Below the pieces are notes generated by a model. The model was not told the DNA's origin. It did no database searches and saw nothing but the letters and a program-made list of their open reading frames with translations. The translations under genes were made by a program, and so were the position numbers. From Ailanthus altissimus (taxonomy: Eukaryota; Streptophyta; Magnoliopsida; Sapindales; Simaroubaceae): a stretch of DNA of 64,000 bases. The stretch covers positions 14,508,001 through 14,572,000 of the forward strand of contig OX327702.1 of NCBI GenBank assembly GCA_946807835.1. Reading direction: 5' to 3'. Shown here in pieces: positions 11,631-24,659 of this stretch. The first letter of the stretch is position 1, and each line of letters opens with the position of its first letter.

Positions 11631-12400
11631 ACTGTTAGAATTTAGTGATTTAAAATCAAGGATTAATTTGATTTTGAGTTAGAGCAAAAAAAAGAGTTGA
11701 CATATGATCAAGAACGCAATAAACGTTCAAAAGAGGTGCAAAATGGGAAGTCAGAAGCAAAAAGGGAAAAGAGAAAGCCTAGTGTCGCAATGCCAGAAGT
11801 AGTGTGCCCAGCACCATAACACACGGTAATGCTCGCATTGGCGCTGTAGCACCGCTTGTGCAAAAAACTCATATTTTCAATTTTAATTGTGTGTTTAAGT
11901 CGATTTTAGACTTTTTAAGTACGTGAAATTTTATTCCAACTAGGTTAGAGATTTCTAAGGTCATTATTAACACTAGATAAATCCTTATAACCTATTGTAA
12001 TTGACAAAGCATTATATTATCAACAAGAGAGAGAATAAAAAATTGGGTTACACTTGAGTGTTTTGAATGCATAAGATAGAATGATATAGATCCTAGAGAG
12101 CTCTTTGGCATTTGGGTATTTGTTTATTTCTCTTGTGGGAGTTCTTTGTATAAAATAATAGAATAAAAGAAGTTAAGACTTTGAAATCCACCATAGACGT
12201 AGGTGATTATTGTCGAACCAAGTATATTGTATTGGTATTTGTTGTGCATTTTGTATAACATAAATTAACAAAAGTATATATTATCGTAACAAGTAATATT
12301 GATGAGTAGAACATCGTTCTCATGAGAAATTGTTATTACTACTTGTTAAGTACTAAAATTCTGTTCTCCTACTCTTATTTAAACTATTGGTATTTCAAAA
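11631..12400 (+). repeat. possible degraded LTR of another copia-type element
   Basis: Begins CTGTTAGAATTTAG. Near 12180-12240 it contains a sequence of the type 'GACGTAGG...GTCGAACCA' that is common shortly before the end of plant copia LTRs. It includes a short GC-rich island at 11780-11865. The 3' boundary is not certain (TTGGTATTT near 12385 could be a broken primer site), and no target duplication was identified. Confidence 0.35.
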
Positions 12401-12451
12401 TGTCTAAATTAACTAAATACTTAAATTAATGATAGAGACAACAGGGAAATG

Positions 12452-14598
12452 TGATAGAACTGGTGCCTATGTGCCATTCTAATTTTGTATGAATATTAAT
12501 TATTTAATATTTATATAATAAACATTTCGAATAAAATCATTAATATTATATATATATATATGGTAAGATGCTTGTAATATTTCAGACATTGTATGATCTG
12601 AAAGAGTTCAGATTTGGTCTAAAAGAGTTTAGACGGCTAAGAGTTAGCAGCACTGAGAGTTATAAATGCTAAGAATTAGTAGGTAATAAGAGTCAGTCAG
12701 ATCTAAGGAGTTATATCCTTGTTTGAAATAGGACAAAGATTTGAGGGTATTGTAGTAATGACATAGTTGTAAAGAGTTGCAATAGGTGTTAGGAAATGTT
12801 ATTATACAAGTATATTCTCAAACCTTATGTTATTGATCTATTTTCATCGATGCAAGTTTGTCGATGAATTTTTTTAATATAGATCAGTGTATGTCTATGT
12901 CTATATGGTACAGATGGTTATTCTTAACTAACTATAAGTTTAATGGAAGCTCGTATAGGCATGCGGGTGATCAGTGAGAACTAGGTACTGAATGGGCTCA
13001 ATTAAAACCTCCAATAGACATCCCATAAAGCCATCAATGGAGGGTCATTTCGAGTTGAGCAGTATTTGTGGTCCCTTGACCTGAGCACCACAATGGACTT
13101 ATGAGTGATCCACCATACATAAGTTCTACACATGTCAGGGACCTTTCATGGCCTGACCGCTGGGTGTCGCTGAGTATGGTTCGATGCTTATAGAGTCCTC
13201 TGTGTGTAGATATGGGATCCATCAGCTTATATAGGTGAGTTGTATATCTAAATACTCTAAGATTGTGTTCTAAAAACTTTTATGGCCATAATTAATTTAT
13301 CAAGGATCAATATTTCTTGTGTAAGAAATAAAATTACAAAAGTATTTGTGGTATTATTTAAATAGAATACAAATCTGGAGATAAGTTCTAGTGTTGAACA
13401 TATAGAGACTTGACTGTCTATATCTCCACTCCTTCAGGATATCAATGATTGAAGGATTATATGAATATGTATTAACCTCAACTTGTATGGTTCAACATGT
13501 TTTGTTATTTTCATAGTGTGTGTGGGGCAACGTTTATAGACTTACAGAAGAGTTTCGTAAGATGAAATTGGTGTAAACATAGTTAGGCTCACTATATGAA
13601 TTGTACTTATTGTGCATTGAGGTTGTACACTAGATTGAATAGTTCAATCTGAGAAGCTCTTGAAAAATTAAAATTATTTCAGGGTCTCTTGAGGAGATCA
13701 TAGAGTTTAAGTGTTAAGTTTGGGATCTCGGCTAGTGGGACTTGCCACTTTAACATTTATATTATATATCACATTTCATGCCATTAATTTGTTAGGGCAT
13801 GATACGTGACAAAGTTTCATTGATTTAGTATATAATTTGTAAATGTTGAAAAATTATATATATAAATGAAAATGAAACAAATGGCATGTTTTTATTAACG
13901 GCAAAATGATTTTAATTATAATGGCAAATATATAAATTCAGAAAAATTTAAAATGAAACAAATAAAATGATTTTTAAAGCAATTGGTGGCATGCATTTGA
14001 AAATGAATTTTGGCGAAATTAATAACAACAGGTGGCAAGTTTATATTGATAACATAAGCCACTGATTTCTCTTTCATTTTGCCATTCATTTGGCGAATGA
14101 AATGTTGTTATGTTATGCTTATTTTAAGCATGAGATGGCCATGAAACAAAAGTTATTTGTCCAACTTTTACTCTTTAATTTAACAAGCATGACAAGGCAT
14201 TTCAATCCTTGTTATGCTTGTTGTGTACAAAACATTTGTTTAATTGTAATTGGCTTAAGGGGCGGCAATTTTAGGCTATAAATTGAGGTATTTTTTCATT
14301 TATAAGTTGAAGTGAATTGTAAGAAAAATATTTAGTTTGAATCCCGAGGGATTAAAGGTGAAGCAAGAGTTACTTCAAGTACAAAATTCCAACCGTGAAT
14401 AGGTAGTTACTGTTCTCGTTCAAAGGATCCCACCGAGTCTTCAACTAGAATGGCGCAAAGCACGCTTCAACGGTGAGTTTTGTAGTATCTCATTAGTGTA
14501 ATGATATGCTTGTTAATATTCTACTACCTATTTATATATGTGATGTATAAATTAAAAATTAAAATGTACACGCTCACCTAATACACATCGTACTTTCA
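12452..14598 (+). repeat. copia family B 5' LTR (about 2.15 kb)
   Basis: Starts TGATAGAACTGG (family start is TGTTGG-like) and ends near TACTTTCA at 14598. Homologous to the 3' LTR at 30445-32193 and, inverted, to the solo LTRs 27035-29206 and 47751-62519. It has inverted repeats at 12596-12613, 12617-12634 and 12636-12648. The 3' boundary was set by comparison and may be off by some bases. Confidence 0.78.
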
Positions 14599-15852
14599 AA
14601 TTAGTAAAGAGCGTATGATTATATACTTAATCAGAGTGTCCATAGTGTAATTAGAATATCTCGGCACTGCCAAATATGTGATTTAAATGTTAAAAAATGC
14701 GTAATCAGAACACAGTGAAAGGGACATCGTGGCAGTGTTATTTTGCGCCGCAATGCAGGGCTGTCCAGGCTCTAGCATTGCAGGGCCACTGGTCAAGCGC
14801 CATAGCATTGGGTGGTTACCCAGCACTGAAAGCTCAGTGCCAAGGCGTTAAGGTAGAGACCCTTGCACCGTAGCGCTGTAAAGATTAGAACTGTGACATC
14901 GGAGGCTGGCCCATCAGTATCGTAGTCTGAGAACCTAGAAAAAGTTATAATTATGTTAATTACTCTAATTGTTTATTTTAAATTGTTTAAAAATACTTAT
15001 TGTTTATTTTTTGGAATTTATAATTGCTATAATTATTACAATATAAACTATAGTCCATTTGTTTGTGCTGGTAAATCACAATGGAAGCCTTATTGTAAGT
15101 TAACTGTGCTTGCACAAGACAAATGTGTTGTTGAGAATCACATCCTCATAAGATGGGGACAAGAATGCAAAAATCTTTCTTAATTAGATTGAAAGTGTTT
15201 CATTATGAGATAATATTACACAATGGTCCATCTTGTCAATACGGTGTTAGACGAGTTACGACGGTATTTTTTCAATATTGCTGCAGCATGAGGGATTTAG
15301 TCAGTGTGATTCAAACTATGTTAGTTAAACATGAGATGAGGCAATTATATGTGAACGTATTACCTAATATTACTATAGCGTGAGGGTAGTATCAGTAACA
15401 TATATTTAATTATTGACAAGTTAATCTAGAATACACTTACCCAATATTTCTATAATATAAGGATAAGGTGTATTTATAATCAGTGGTAAGAGTTGTATGA
15501 GATGTAATTGACAAGAGTTATCTACCTTTTGGGTTTATAAAGGCCAATATTGTTACAGTGTGAAGTTGGAGTAAAATGTCAATAGAGTCAACTTCTCACT
15601 GCATAGTTTAAAGAGTTTAAACTGTCGTTATCCCATTTGAGAGATTAAAAGAGATCATGTAAAGTAGTGAGAGGGCGCTTTTAGATTAAAAAATATATAA
15701 AAGCCATGATCTAAAGCATTATTAATTAACGATTAGAAATGTTCCGCTACATATCTCCTATTTAATCTTATAGTTATAAGATAAGTACGAGCAATCCGTT
15801 AGTATACTTGATCTAAGCACATCAATTATAGGGTACAGATAAATATTTAAAC
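14599..15852 (+). other. 5' leader of family B copia
   Basis: Untranslated leader between LTR and gag. It has a GC-rich island at about 14705-14925 with wording such as GCACCGTAGCGCTG, and four spaced copies of a motif like CAATATTGCTACAGTGTGAGG at 15273, 15365, 15442 and 15544. The same motif array with the same spacing occurs in the leader of the family A element (57501-57790). Short reading frames at 14953-15183 and 15153-15383 overlap this leader and have no family support. Confidence 0.65.
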
Positions 15853-16929
15853 TTGCCAATGAGTCTAAGAATAGTTCTAGATTTAGAAAAACTTGGATAT
15901 ATTAATGATCAATAGATGATTAGAGGTGTTTATAATAATTTCTCTTCGAAAGAAGATAAAATTTATCGAAAAGGGAATAAGGATGATTCGAGAGTCAAAT
16001 TATATTTTCTAACCTCAATGTCTAATGATTTTTAGTAGGAGCAGTACACATGAGATGTGCAAGTAGTATAGTGCTCCGTCTAAAAACTTATTTGATATAT
16101 TCAAACTACATACAGAGAATATTCATTAATGAAAAGTGTTACCACTTTAATAAAGGTTTAAAATAGTAATTATTACTATTTTATGTACCTTACCTTAGGA
16201 AAGATACACCATTTAGATATGTCTTCACCAATTACATACATTTCATTAACATATGATGTTAAGCGGTATAGGGATATGAGATACTACTTGTCATTCTCAT
16301 ATCTACAAAGTATTGCATAATTTAATGAATGCTAAGAAGCTATGAAAAATGAAGTATAGCTTCATATAGAAAATGACGATTTTTTAGACGTGGTAGCCGT
16401 TACGACTTGTAAGTCACTTTTCCATTCTGTCAGAAGCATTACATTGTATAATTGATATTTTATGCCATACATTGTCAGAAAAATCATATCACTCCCTGTA
16501 TTAGACAAAAAGGGCTATCACGAATACATCAAGAATAATTTATCATATAAATATGATAATGATAATGTTTTGCTAATTGAATATTAGTTAATGAATGACC
16601 AATATATCTTAAATACAACTTGAAATGTCTAGGTGAACAGAACAAATGGTAGTTTGAGTTTTGAATAATAATGAATTGTGTGACATAAGAATATATCATT
16701 TAGTCGTGAGATGACTATTTGGTCTGGCTAAGGATAGCCAGATACTTGATCTGACTATAAAACCTTGGCCAGTTTATTAATCTTAGATTCAAGGAAAAAT
16801 GACAAAATACTTATTTAAGTATTAGATACTGACCCACTGATTTATTGGAACTTGTACATAATGATGTATATGGTCAATAAAACATACTATCATTGGGTAA
16901 ATTTTGATATCTCATAGTGATTTGTCATG
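15853..16929 (+). pseudogene. copia gag to integrase N-terminus relic (family B)
   Basis: A gag segment 'RIVLDLEKLGYINDQ' reads at about 15868-15913 and matches the start of family A gag (57273 downwards). Further on, at about 16780-16930, fragments resemble the Gag-pre-integrase and integrase start of copia elements ('MTKYL', then an His-rich 'DPLIYWNLY' type block). The stretch between them is badly degraded. Sequence continues at 26091 beyond the inserted Athila-like element. Confidence 0.55.
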
Positions 16930-16934
16930 ATACA
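16930..16934. repeat. target-site duplication ATACA, left copy
   Basis: ATACA, repeated at 26086-26090. The two copies bracket the Athila-like element exactly between its TG and CA ends. Confidence 0.88.
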
Positions 16935-18330
16935 TGATACGTCCAAAATATAAGAGTTTATTCCCAAGTGTAGGATTGTCGAAGTAATAAATAACCCGGT
17001 GAGAACAGAGTCGATCCACAGGGAAGTAGAATTAAAATTACAAATTATAATAACTTTAAAGACAATTAATGTAGTATAAGATGTTTGCAAATATTAATTC
17101 AATTAACCAATTCAAATAAAAGCTAAAGTTAGGGGGATCCACTTTTAGCATAAGAAGTAAGAATATATTTAACTCTTTTTATAACTCAATTGGAATTCTC
17201 ACATAAAAGAGGTTCCAACTGGCAAATATAATAATTAAAGTTTATCATCATTTATATATTAATTAGTATTTATTTCTTTCAATTATTAAACATCAAAACT
17301 TTTAAATGGGTTTCAGTATTTATTATGCCAATCTTTATATTTTTCTATAATAAATCAAGACTCCTACTTTACAAGAAATGGTATATACACCAAATCTTGT
17401 AAATGGTTTCAAGAATTTATTGTGCCAAGTATAAAGTTTATCAATAATAAATCAAGATACACTACTTAGAAGAAAGGATATTAATATTATAAATAAAATA
17501 AATACATCATATATAAATTTGCATAACTTAAGAATAAAACATTAAATTCATGAATAATAGTTAAGTATTACTTTACCAAGAGTTTCACCCTTTCACCTTA
17601 GCATAAAGAAAATTACTTGGAACATAATAAAACTAAAGAAAAAGAAAAAGAATGGAAGAAGAGATAACATGATTTTACAATAGTAAACAAGAGAAATAAT
17701 ATTATAAAGAGATAATACAAAACACAAGTGTTTTGAACTAAAATCTAGTTCTCTAATTAAATGTTTTGGGCATAAACATGCTACCTATTTATAGAGAAAT
17801 ATGGATAAATCGAGACAAATGAAGAGAGAACCATATGGATGATAAAAGTCAAGAATAGTGGCAAATAATTTACATTGATTATCATTAATGCACCCACTTG
17901 CTTATCTAATTTAGAATTGATGTGATCCGAATTAGCTGTCACTCAAAACATCAAAGTTGTAGATAAGTCTCTTATCTTTCTAAATTGAGTTGTCTCATAC
18001 GTATTAGATACATATTTCTATAGTTAGTTATGAGTCAAATACTGATGACTGTTCAGATTGGGCCTATATTGCAGATTAGTTTTATTTTAGGCCATTTTCA
18101 CCTTTTAAACGCTCGAATTTTGAATGTCTTATGAAATACAATAGGTTAGCCCATTGAGTCAGCTCTTTACAGGATCAAGAATCACTCCAATTGAATTCCT
18201 AGGTAAAACAGTTAAAATCTAATTAGGTACGATATTGTAAACATACTTAAGTTAGGGAGGTTAAAGACACTAGTAATACAAAACAATGATGTAAAACCCT
18301 TATTAAATATGTAATTTTAAGTGTTTATCA
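16935..18330 (-). repeat. 3' LTR of the Athila-like element (1396 bp)
   Basis: On the minus strand it starts TGATAAACAC (at 18330) and ends GGACGTATCA (at 16935). Homologous throughout to 24660-26085. Both LTRs have small differences and indels, so the insertion is not recent. Confidence 0.9.
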
Positions 18331-18338
18331 CACCCCCC
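18331..18338 (-). other. polypurine tract of the Athila-like element
   Basis: GGGGGGTG on the minus strand, directly before the 3' LTR start TGATAAACAC. Confidence 0.88.
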
Positions 18339-18518
18339 AACTAGCTTATTGCTAGTCCCTAGCAATTCAAGTATAAATAAAATTTAAACACTACCTAAGT
18401 ATTTCAAACAAAACGTTTGTTAAAGATCACAATTGCTATATAGGTTATTTCAATCATAACCATCCCAAAGTGCGGCAATGTATGTTGTAAGTCATGCGTG
18501 CACACTTGTAAAAAAGGC

Positions 18519-18848
18519 TTAATCGTTTTGCTCTTCGTTTTTTGCAAAAGAGCTTTTACCTAAGCTAGATATGTAAGAAATTAATGAGTCTAAAGATTCA
18601 TTTGTCAATTGAACTTTGTCTTCAATTAACCAATGTAAGTCAACAGGCATATTCATAATCATTAATAACTTTAATCTTTCACATCTTGCTTGGTAAATTT
18701 TTTTTAAGGCATTTTGAGGCAATGAGGGAAAACGCTTTTTCAAATTCTTTAGAATGTTGTCCATATTTTTTATAAAGGGGGAAAAAGAGAAGGTATCAGT
18801 AATTATGAAAAACTGACAAAACTGATTTGAAATGTCATGGAGTACCAT
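18519..18848 (-). CDS. small ORF downstream of pol, unknown function (109 aa)
   Basis: An uninterrupted 109-residue frame between the end of integrase and the polypurine tract. Athila-type elements often have an additional gene in this place, sometimes called env-like. This one is much shorter, and I see no signal peptide or clear membrane segment. It is rich in Leu, Lys and Ser, with 'ARCERLKLLMIMNMPVDLHW' near the middle and a charged tail. It could be the remnant of a longer gene. Its openness, while neighbouring gag and pol are broken, may be chance. Confidence 0.45.
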   Translation of the reverse strand: MVLHDISNQFCQFFIITDTFSFSPFIKNMDNILKNLKKRFPSLPQNALKKIYQARCERLKLLMIMNMPVDLHWLIEDKVQLTNESLDSLISYISSLGKSSFAKNEEQND

Positions 18849-18984
18849 TATCCGCCACTTAATCGGGGTGCAAAATAAAACTTCAACAAAAATACTAAAT
18901 TAACTTACAAGTAAAAACAAAAAAAAAAGTTAGAAGAAGAATAAATATATATAAATATGTAAATATGTAAAATAAAGATTAATT

Positions 18985-20120
18985 AGTCTCGTAACAAAGG
19001 TCGGAACAGGGACACAAATTCTTCATGAAAAGCTTGGTTTTCTAGAAACGGTTTGAGTCTTTGCCCACTTACCTTAAACCCATTCCCATTTCTAGGATTT
19101 TCAATGTCAATTGTTTCATAAGGGTACACATGTTTCATAATAAAAGGGCCACTCTATCTTGATCTTAATTTTTCAAGAAATATGTGAAGTCGAGAATTAT
19201 AAAGCAAAACCTTCTTACTAGTATCAAATATTTTTCTTTAAATTTTTTTATCATGAAAAGCTTTGATCTTAGCTTTATGAGTTTTCGAATTCTTATATGC
19301 ATCATTTCTCAATTCTTCAAGTTTATTTATTTGTACTTTACGTATGTGTCCAGCAGAATCAAGATTTGCATTGAACGTTTTAATAGCCCAGTAGGCTTTA
19401 TACTCAAGTTCCACAGGTAAGTGACAAGGTTTTCCATAAACTATCCTATAAGGAGACATACCCAATGAAGTTTTAAAAGTAGTTCTATAAGCCCACAGTG
19501 TATCATTAAGTCTTAAAGACCAATCTCGCGATCTGGGTTTATAGTTTTTTCTAAAATATATTTTATCTCCCTATTTACTAATTCAACTTGTCCACTTATT
19601 TGAGGATGATAAAGGGTGGCAACTTTATGAGTAATATTATATTTTTTCATTAATGTTTTAAATGGGCTATTACAAAAATGCTTACCCCCATTACTTACAA
19701 TGACTTGAGGGATTTCAAATTGACTTAAGATATTTTCTTTCAAAAATTTCATGACTGTTTTATGGTCATTATTTTGACATGAAATAGCCTTAATCTACTG
19801 CAACTAAGATATACGTAAATCCAAATGATAACGAAAATGGTCTCATGAAATCTATCCCCCAACAATCAAAGATTTCAATAACAAGAATGACATTCAAAGG
19901 CTTTATATTTCGTTTTGAAATTGATCCTAACTTTTGACAATTTTCACACGTTATACAAAATGCATGTGTATCTTTAAATAAAATGGGCCAATAAATTCCA
20001 CGCTGCAAGATTTTTGCAACTCTTTTCTTTGATGAGAAATGTCCTCCACATGCTTCAGAATGACAAAATTCAATAATTTACTTACGTCATTGTCGAGTAT
20101 GCATCTTCAAAATATTTGGT
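18985..20120 (-). pseudogene. integrase of the Athila-like element
   Basis: Integrase inserts the DNA copy into the chromosome. N-terminal zinc-binding part: 'HSEACGGHF' near 20060 and 'CITCENCQKLG' near 19950. Core: 'DCWGIDFMRPF' near 19860 has the first catalytic Asp. The second site reads 'IVSNGGKHF' near 19705, where the catalytic Asp is replaced by Asn. The Glu site is in '[11 protein letters not shown]' near 19590. The C-terminal part ('[20 protein letters not shown]' from 19465) is long open. Stops and frame changes separate the pieces, for example at about 19753-19790. Confidence 0.88.
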
Positions 20121-20170
20121 CACAAAAATATTTGAAGAGATAAGGATCATCCCAATAAAATTTTCTTACT

Positions 20171-20856
20171 TCAATTAAAAATTTCTTTTTGTCTTAAGCA
20201 TTCCATTGAGGTGGCATTTCTCTTGTTACAAGAAAAAATATTAGCATACCAAGGCATTGTAACAGTAGAAAATAAAAATTCATCGGGAAAAGAATCTGTA
20301 ATATGTGTTATTTCTGTTGATGGATCTGGTGCGAGTTTGGATAAGTGATCTGTAATAATATTCTTAGCTCCTTTCTTATCCTTGATAATGATAATAAATT
20401 CTTGAAGTAATAGAATCCATCGAATCAGTTTTGGTTTTTCATCATGTTTTGACATTAAGTACCTTATAGTAGCAGGGTCAGTAAACACTATAGTGGAAGA
20501 ACCAATTAAGTAAGAACGAAATTTGTCTAATGCAAATATTACAACAAGTAGTTCTTTTTCAGTTGTTGTGTAATTCATTTGTGCACTGTTTAAAGTTCTA
20601 CTTGCATAATAAATTACATAAGATTTACCTTCCTTTCTTTATTATAATACGACACCAATAATATAGTCACTAGCATCACACATGAGCTTAAAAAGTAAAG
20701 ACCAGTCAGGAGATTGTATGATAAGAGTAGATGTTAAAAGGCCAATTAATTTTTCAAATGAATTTTGACACTTTTGAGTTCACTCAAATGATACATCTTT
20801 TGCTAAGAGGTTACAAAGAGGTTTAGATATAGCACTAAAATTTTTTATGAACCTCC
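20171..20856 (-). pseudogene. RNase H domain of the Athila-like element
   Basis: Reading '[20 protein letters not shown]' starts at 20578 and continues through '[20 protein letters not shown]' to a tether '[17 protein letters not shown]' at about 20320. The catalytic Glu (TEKEL) and an Asp (FTDPA; usually His follows as TDHA) are visible. The segment 20579-20856, which should hold the first part of RNase H, is broken by stops. Confidence 0.85.
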
Positions 20857-21560
20857 TTAGAATTCAGCATGTCTTAAAAAGGATCGGACTTCTCTGACTG
20901 TTTTTGGTGGAGGCAAATGTGTAATGAGTTTGAATTTTGCCTTATCCATTTCAATTCCTTTAGAAGACACTACATATCCTAAAACAATTCCAGAAGTAAC
21001 CATGTAATGACATTTTTTCCAATTCAACACAAGACTCTTTTCTTCACATTGTTTTAAGAAATTTTCTAAGTTTTCACGACATTTATCAAAAGAATTTCCA
21101 AACACAGGTAAATCATCCATGAAAACTTCTAAATAATACTCAGCCATGTCACTAAAAATGCTTAACATACATCTCTAAAATGTTGCTAGGGCATTCTTTT
21201 AAAAGCAAAAGTCCCAAAAGGGCATGTGAATATAGTCTTTTCTTTGTTCTCTAATGCTATAGGAATTTGATAATAGCCAGAATAACTGTCTAGAAAGCAA
21301 TAGTAGGGATGTCCTACTACTCTTTCTACAATTTGATTAAGGAATGGTAAAGAAAAATGGTATTTTCTAGTGGCTGAGTTCAACTTTCTATAATCTATGC
21401 ACATCCTCCAACTAGATGAGACTCGAGTTGGTATTAACTCACATTTTTTATTTTCAATGACTGTAATTCTAGATTGTTTTAGTACTACCTGACCTGAGTA
21501 GGACTTACCCACTTACTATCTAAGATAGGATAAATGATTCCTACTTTAAGTAATTTGAGA
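20857..21560 (-). pseudogene. reverse transcriptase of the Athila-like element
   Basis: Two open pieces, 21186-21512 and 20857-21168, with a stop and frame change between them around 21170-21185. Conserved blocks: 'WRMCIDYRKLNSATRK', 'YCFLDSYSGYYQIPIA', 'FTCPFGTFAFKRMP', and the catalytic 'EVFMDDLPVFG' near 21115 with both Asp residues present. Then 'VREVRSFLRHAEF', the usual connection into RNase H. The catalytic site is intact but the gene is not. Confidence 0.92.
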
Positions 21561-22039
21561 ACTTCAGCTCTCACTACCTCTTTCATATATGGATTTAATC
21601 TCTTTGAGGTTGTTGGAAAGTTTTGGCATTATCCTCTAGGTGTATTCTATGTGTACAAATCAAAGGATTAATGCCGTTTATGTCTTTTAAAGTCTACCTA
21701 ATTGCATTTTTATGCATTTTCAATAATGCAATCAACTTACCTTTTTTTTTTAACTTGTGAGTGTAGAAGAGATTACCACTGGATAAGTTTGTTTCTCTCC
21801 AAGAAATGCATATTTCAGTCATTCAGGTAGAGGTTTTAACTCAAACTTTGAAATTTCGTTCTATTTATCCTCATTTTCTCATAATTCTTTAAAATTTGGT
21901 TTCCATCCTTTATTTTCAATCACCTGTGTACAATCAATTAAAGAACATATGTTAGAGATTTCAGGATCTAATTGTATATTTGACTCAATTGAATTTATTA
22001 AACACATTTCTAAGGGATCGGTAGAACTTCTTTTTTGAA

Positions 22040-22450
22040 TATGATCTTCTACAATCGTTCCAATCATGTTGGCTTCTTCACTTTTTTCCTTCCTCCAAAT
22101 GAAAGCTTCATTACTCCATTCCTACAATTAATCAAAGCGTTAGAAGTTGCTAAAAATGGACGACCTAAAATAACAGGTATCAGATTACATCCTTTAACAG
22201 GTTCTGTGTCCAAGACAATAAAATCCACAAGATATATGTATTTATCAACTTGAACTAAACCATCTTCCACTGTCCATCTTGGTACTTTTATTGATCTATC
22301 GGTAAGTAAAAAAGTTACAGAAGTTGATTTTAACTCACTGAGATTGAGCTATTAATAAACTGAATACAACAGTAAATTCACACTAGCACCAAGATCAAGT
22401 AAGGCTTGTTCAATTTTATGACTTCAAATAATACATGAAATTATAGGACA
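22040..22450 (-). pseudogene. retropepsin-like protease of the Athila-like element
   Basis: Active-site block 'DLGASVN' near 22400, the form usual in Athila/Tat elements in place of D-T/S-G. A stop-rich gap follows, then an open piece 22064-22270 with 'VIVLDTEP'-like and 'NLIPVILGRPFLATSNALIN' sequence, the second conserved block of this protease. It would cut the Gag-Pol polyprotein. Confidence 0.8.
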
Positions 22451-22916
22451 ACCAGGGTCTTTATATTTTAAAGCATTATTGTTCTGAAGAATAACACTTA
22501 CTTGTTTAGCTAAAAATGCTTTTTTTTTTTCACATTCAATTTTCTTTTTACTGTGCATAAATCCTTCAAACAATTTGCATAAGAGGGAACCTATTTAATA
22601 GCATCCAGTAAAGGAATATTAACTTTTACCTATTTGAAGATTTTAAAAATTTTAGGATTGTGATTCATCTTCTTAATAATACGTAATGCATGAGGAAATA
22701 GGGGTGGAAGTGAGGGTTTGGTGTTTTCTTCATTAGGTGTAGGTTTAACACTTTCTTTACCCTTAGAGATTGATTCATCGTTCTCATGAGGTTCAGTAAT
22801 GTCTTTTTCAACAATTTTACCATTCCGAAGAGTGATAAACCTTTAACTTGATCTATGTGTTGGCTTCCTAAACTACATGCATTTGAGTTATGTTGTCATT
22901 TGGGGTTTGATTGTGG
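22451..22916 (-). other. gag-pol linker of the Athila-like element
   Basis: Lys/Glu-rich, stop-containing stretch between the gag zinc knuckle region and protease. No domain was recognised. Confidence 0.5.
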
Positions 22917-24286
22917 TTAAGAGGGAAATTTTCCTTTCTCATGAATGTTCAGTGCAGATACAAATTTTGCAAGAGTATCTTTCAAATTAGCAAATGTTTG
23001 AACATTTTGAGAATTAATAGACTTTTGCTTTTCAATGAATGCATGCAAAAGTTTCTTTAAGATTTTTCTTATGAGGTGGGACATATGGTGCATAACCTTG
23101 ATGGTTTTGAAAATTTTAGTGTGGTTGGAAAGGTGGTTGTGAATGCTGTGCTTGAGTGTCATTCCTTCAACTAAAATTCAGGTGATTTCTCCATCCATAA
23201 TTGTAGTTTTATGAATATTAGTTATTGTTTGACCGTTTGAACATGTTTAGAACATTGACTTGTTCATAGAGACATTCCCTAAATGTAGGCAAAGTTGAGC
23301 AATCATTGGTAGAGTGATCATGGGTTTCACAAATGTGACACATAAATTCTTGAACAGATTTTATTTGACCACTCTTTTTCATTTCTAAGGTTTCGACTTT
23401 TCTAGCTAGGGATGCTAATTTGGCTTGAAGTTCATGGTCTTCCCTGAGATGATAAATACCCCCACTAGATGTAGTGGTTTAATTTTTGTCAGATGCCTCA
23501 CAAGTACCAGCAGTGTCCCAATTTTGAGCATTTTTTGCTAGTAAGTCTAGATAGTTTATTGGCTCTTCTGAGTCTTTGTCTTCAAATCTTCCATTACACA
23601 TCATTTTTACCATTTGCTTAACTTAAGGTGTTAAGCTCTCATAGAAATTTGAGACTATTCTCCATGTTTCAAAGCTATGATGAGGACAGGTATTAAGTAA
23701 TTCCTTAACCCTTTTCCAACATTGGTAAAGGGTCTCTCCTAGTTTTTGGGCAAAAGTGGTAATTTATCTTTTGAAAGAATTTGTTCTATGGGAAAGAAAA
23801 TGTTTTTTCAAGAATTGTTGTTGCATCTCATTCTATAAAGAAATGGATCCTGGCCTAAGGTTTATAACCATGTTTTAGCTTTATCTTTTAAAGAAAAAGG
23901 GAAAAGCTTAAGTCAAATTATGTTCGTGCTACAATTTTGGTCATTATACGTGTTACATACTTCTTCAAATTCTTTTAGATGCAGATAAGGGTTCTCTGCA
24001 TCTAAGCCATGAAAAGTAGGTAAAAATTGGATAATCCTGGCTTAAAATTAAAATGTGTTGTATCCGAATGAAAAATAAAGCAAGATGGTGCACCGGTTCG
24101 TGTAGGGCTCATGTAATCTCTAAGTGTCCTAGGTCGATTATGGTTATTATGTTGGGAATGATTATCCCCTGGGTCTATGAGTCCTTCAATTTGATTTTCG
24201 GTCATGGTGTTAATTGGTAAAGAATGAGAGGATGAAGGAGAATTTAACAAATTATCAAAGGAAGTTTCGAAATTACCTTTCACCAA
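22917..24286 (-). pseudogene. gag of the Athila-like element
   Basis: An open N-terminal piece 24002-24286 has 'RTLRDYMSPTRTGAPSCF', the usual start of this gag type. It is followed by 'NPYLHLKEFEEVCNTY' and 'KLFPFSLKDKAKTWL' (about 23960-23860), the core capsid region. A zinc knuckle CHICETHDHSTNDC (C-x2-C-x4-H-x4-C) is intact at about 23342-23301. The C-terminal piece 22917-23162 is rich in Gln, His and Lys. Stops and frame changes occur throughout. Gag forms the particle shell and binds element RNA. Confidence 0.85.
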
Positions 24287-24637
24287 ACGATGAGAATTAG
24301 GATCTCGAAATCAACCACCCATACAAAGAAATAAAACAAAATACAATAACAATAAATATTACAAATAAGAGAAAACAAAATATTAAACATAAGTAAATAA
24401 AATAGGCAAAACTAAAATTAAAATAAAATAAAGATAAATAATTAGAAGTAGATTAGTAATATTAAATTAGTTAATTTTAGATTATATAATAAAAAGTTAA
24501 CAAATAAAAAGTAAGAGGCTTAGCCTTCCATGAAAATAAAAAGCGAATAATAAATAAAGTAAAGCACGTTAGAATACTTAGTTTTCCATGAAAATAAAAT
24601 AAACAAACAAGTAACAACAAAACAAAATGTTAAACTT
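24287..24637 (-). other. 5' leader of the Athila-like element
   Basis: AT-rich untranslated stretch between primer site and gag, with AATAAA-like and lysine-codon-like runs but no supported coding. Confidence 0.6.
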
Positions 24638-24653
24638 CCTCAGCAATGGCGCA
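24638..24653 (-). other. primer-binding site, Asp tRNA type
   Basis: On the minus strand TTGCGCCATTGCTGAGG, similar to TGGCGCCGTTGCCGGGG, the site complementary to the 3' end of Asp tRNA used by Athila-type elements. It lies about six bases inside the 5' LTR. Confidence 0.78.
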
Positions 24654-24659
24654 AAAAAC

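Noticed and set aside
22035..22253. 72-residue plus-strand frame
   Set aside because: Antisense of the protease of the Athila-like element.
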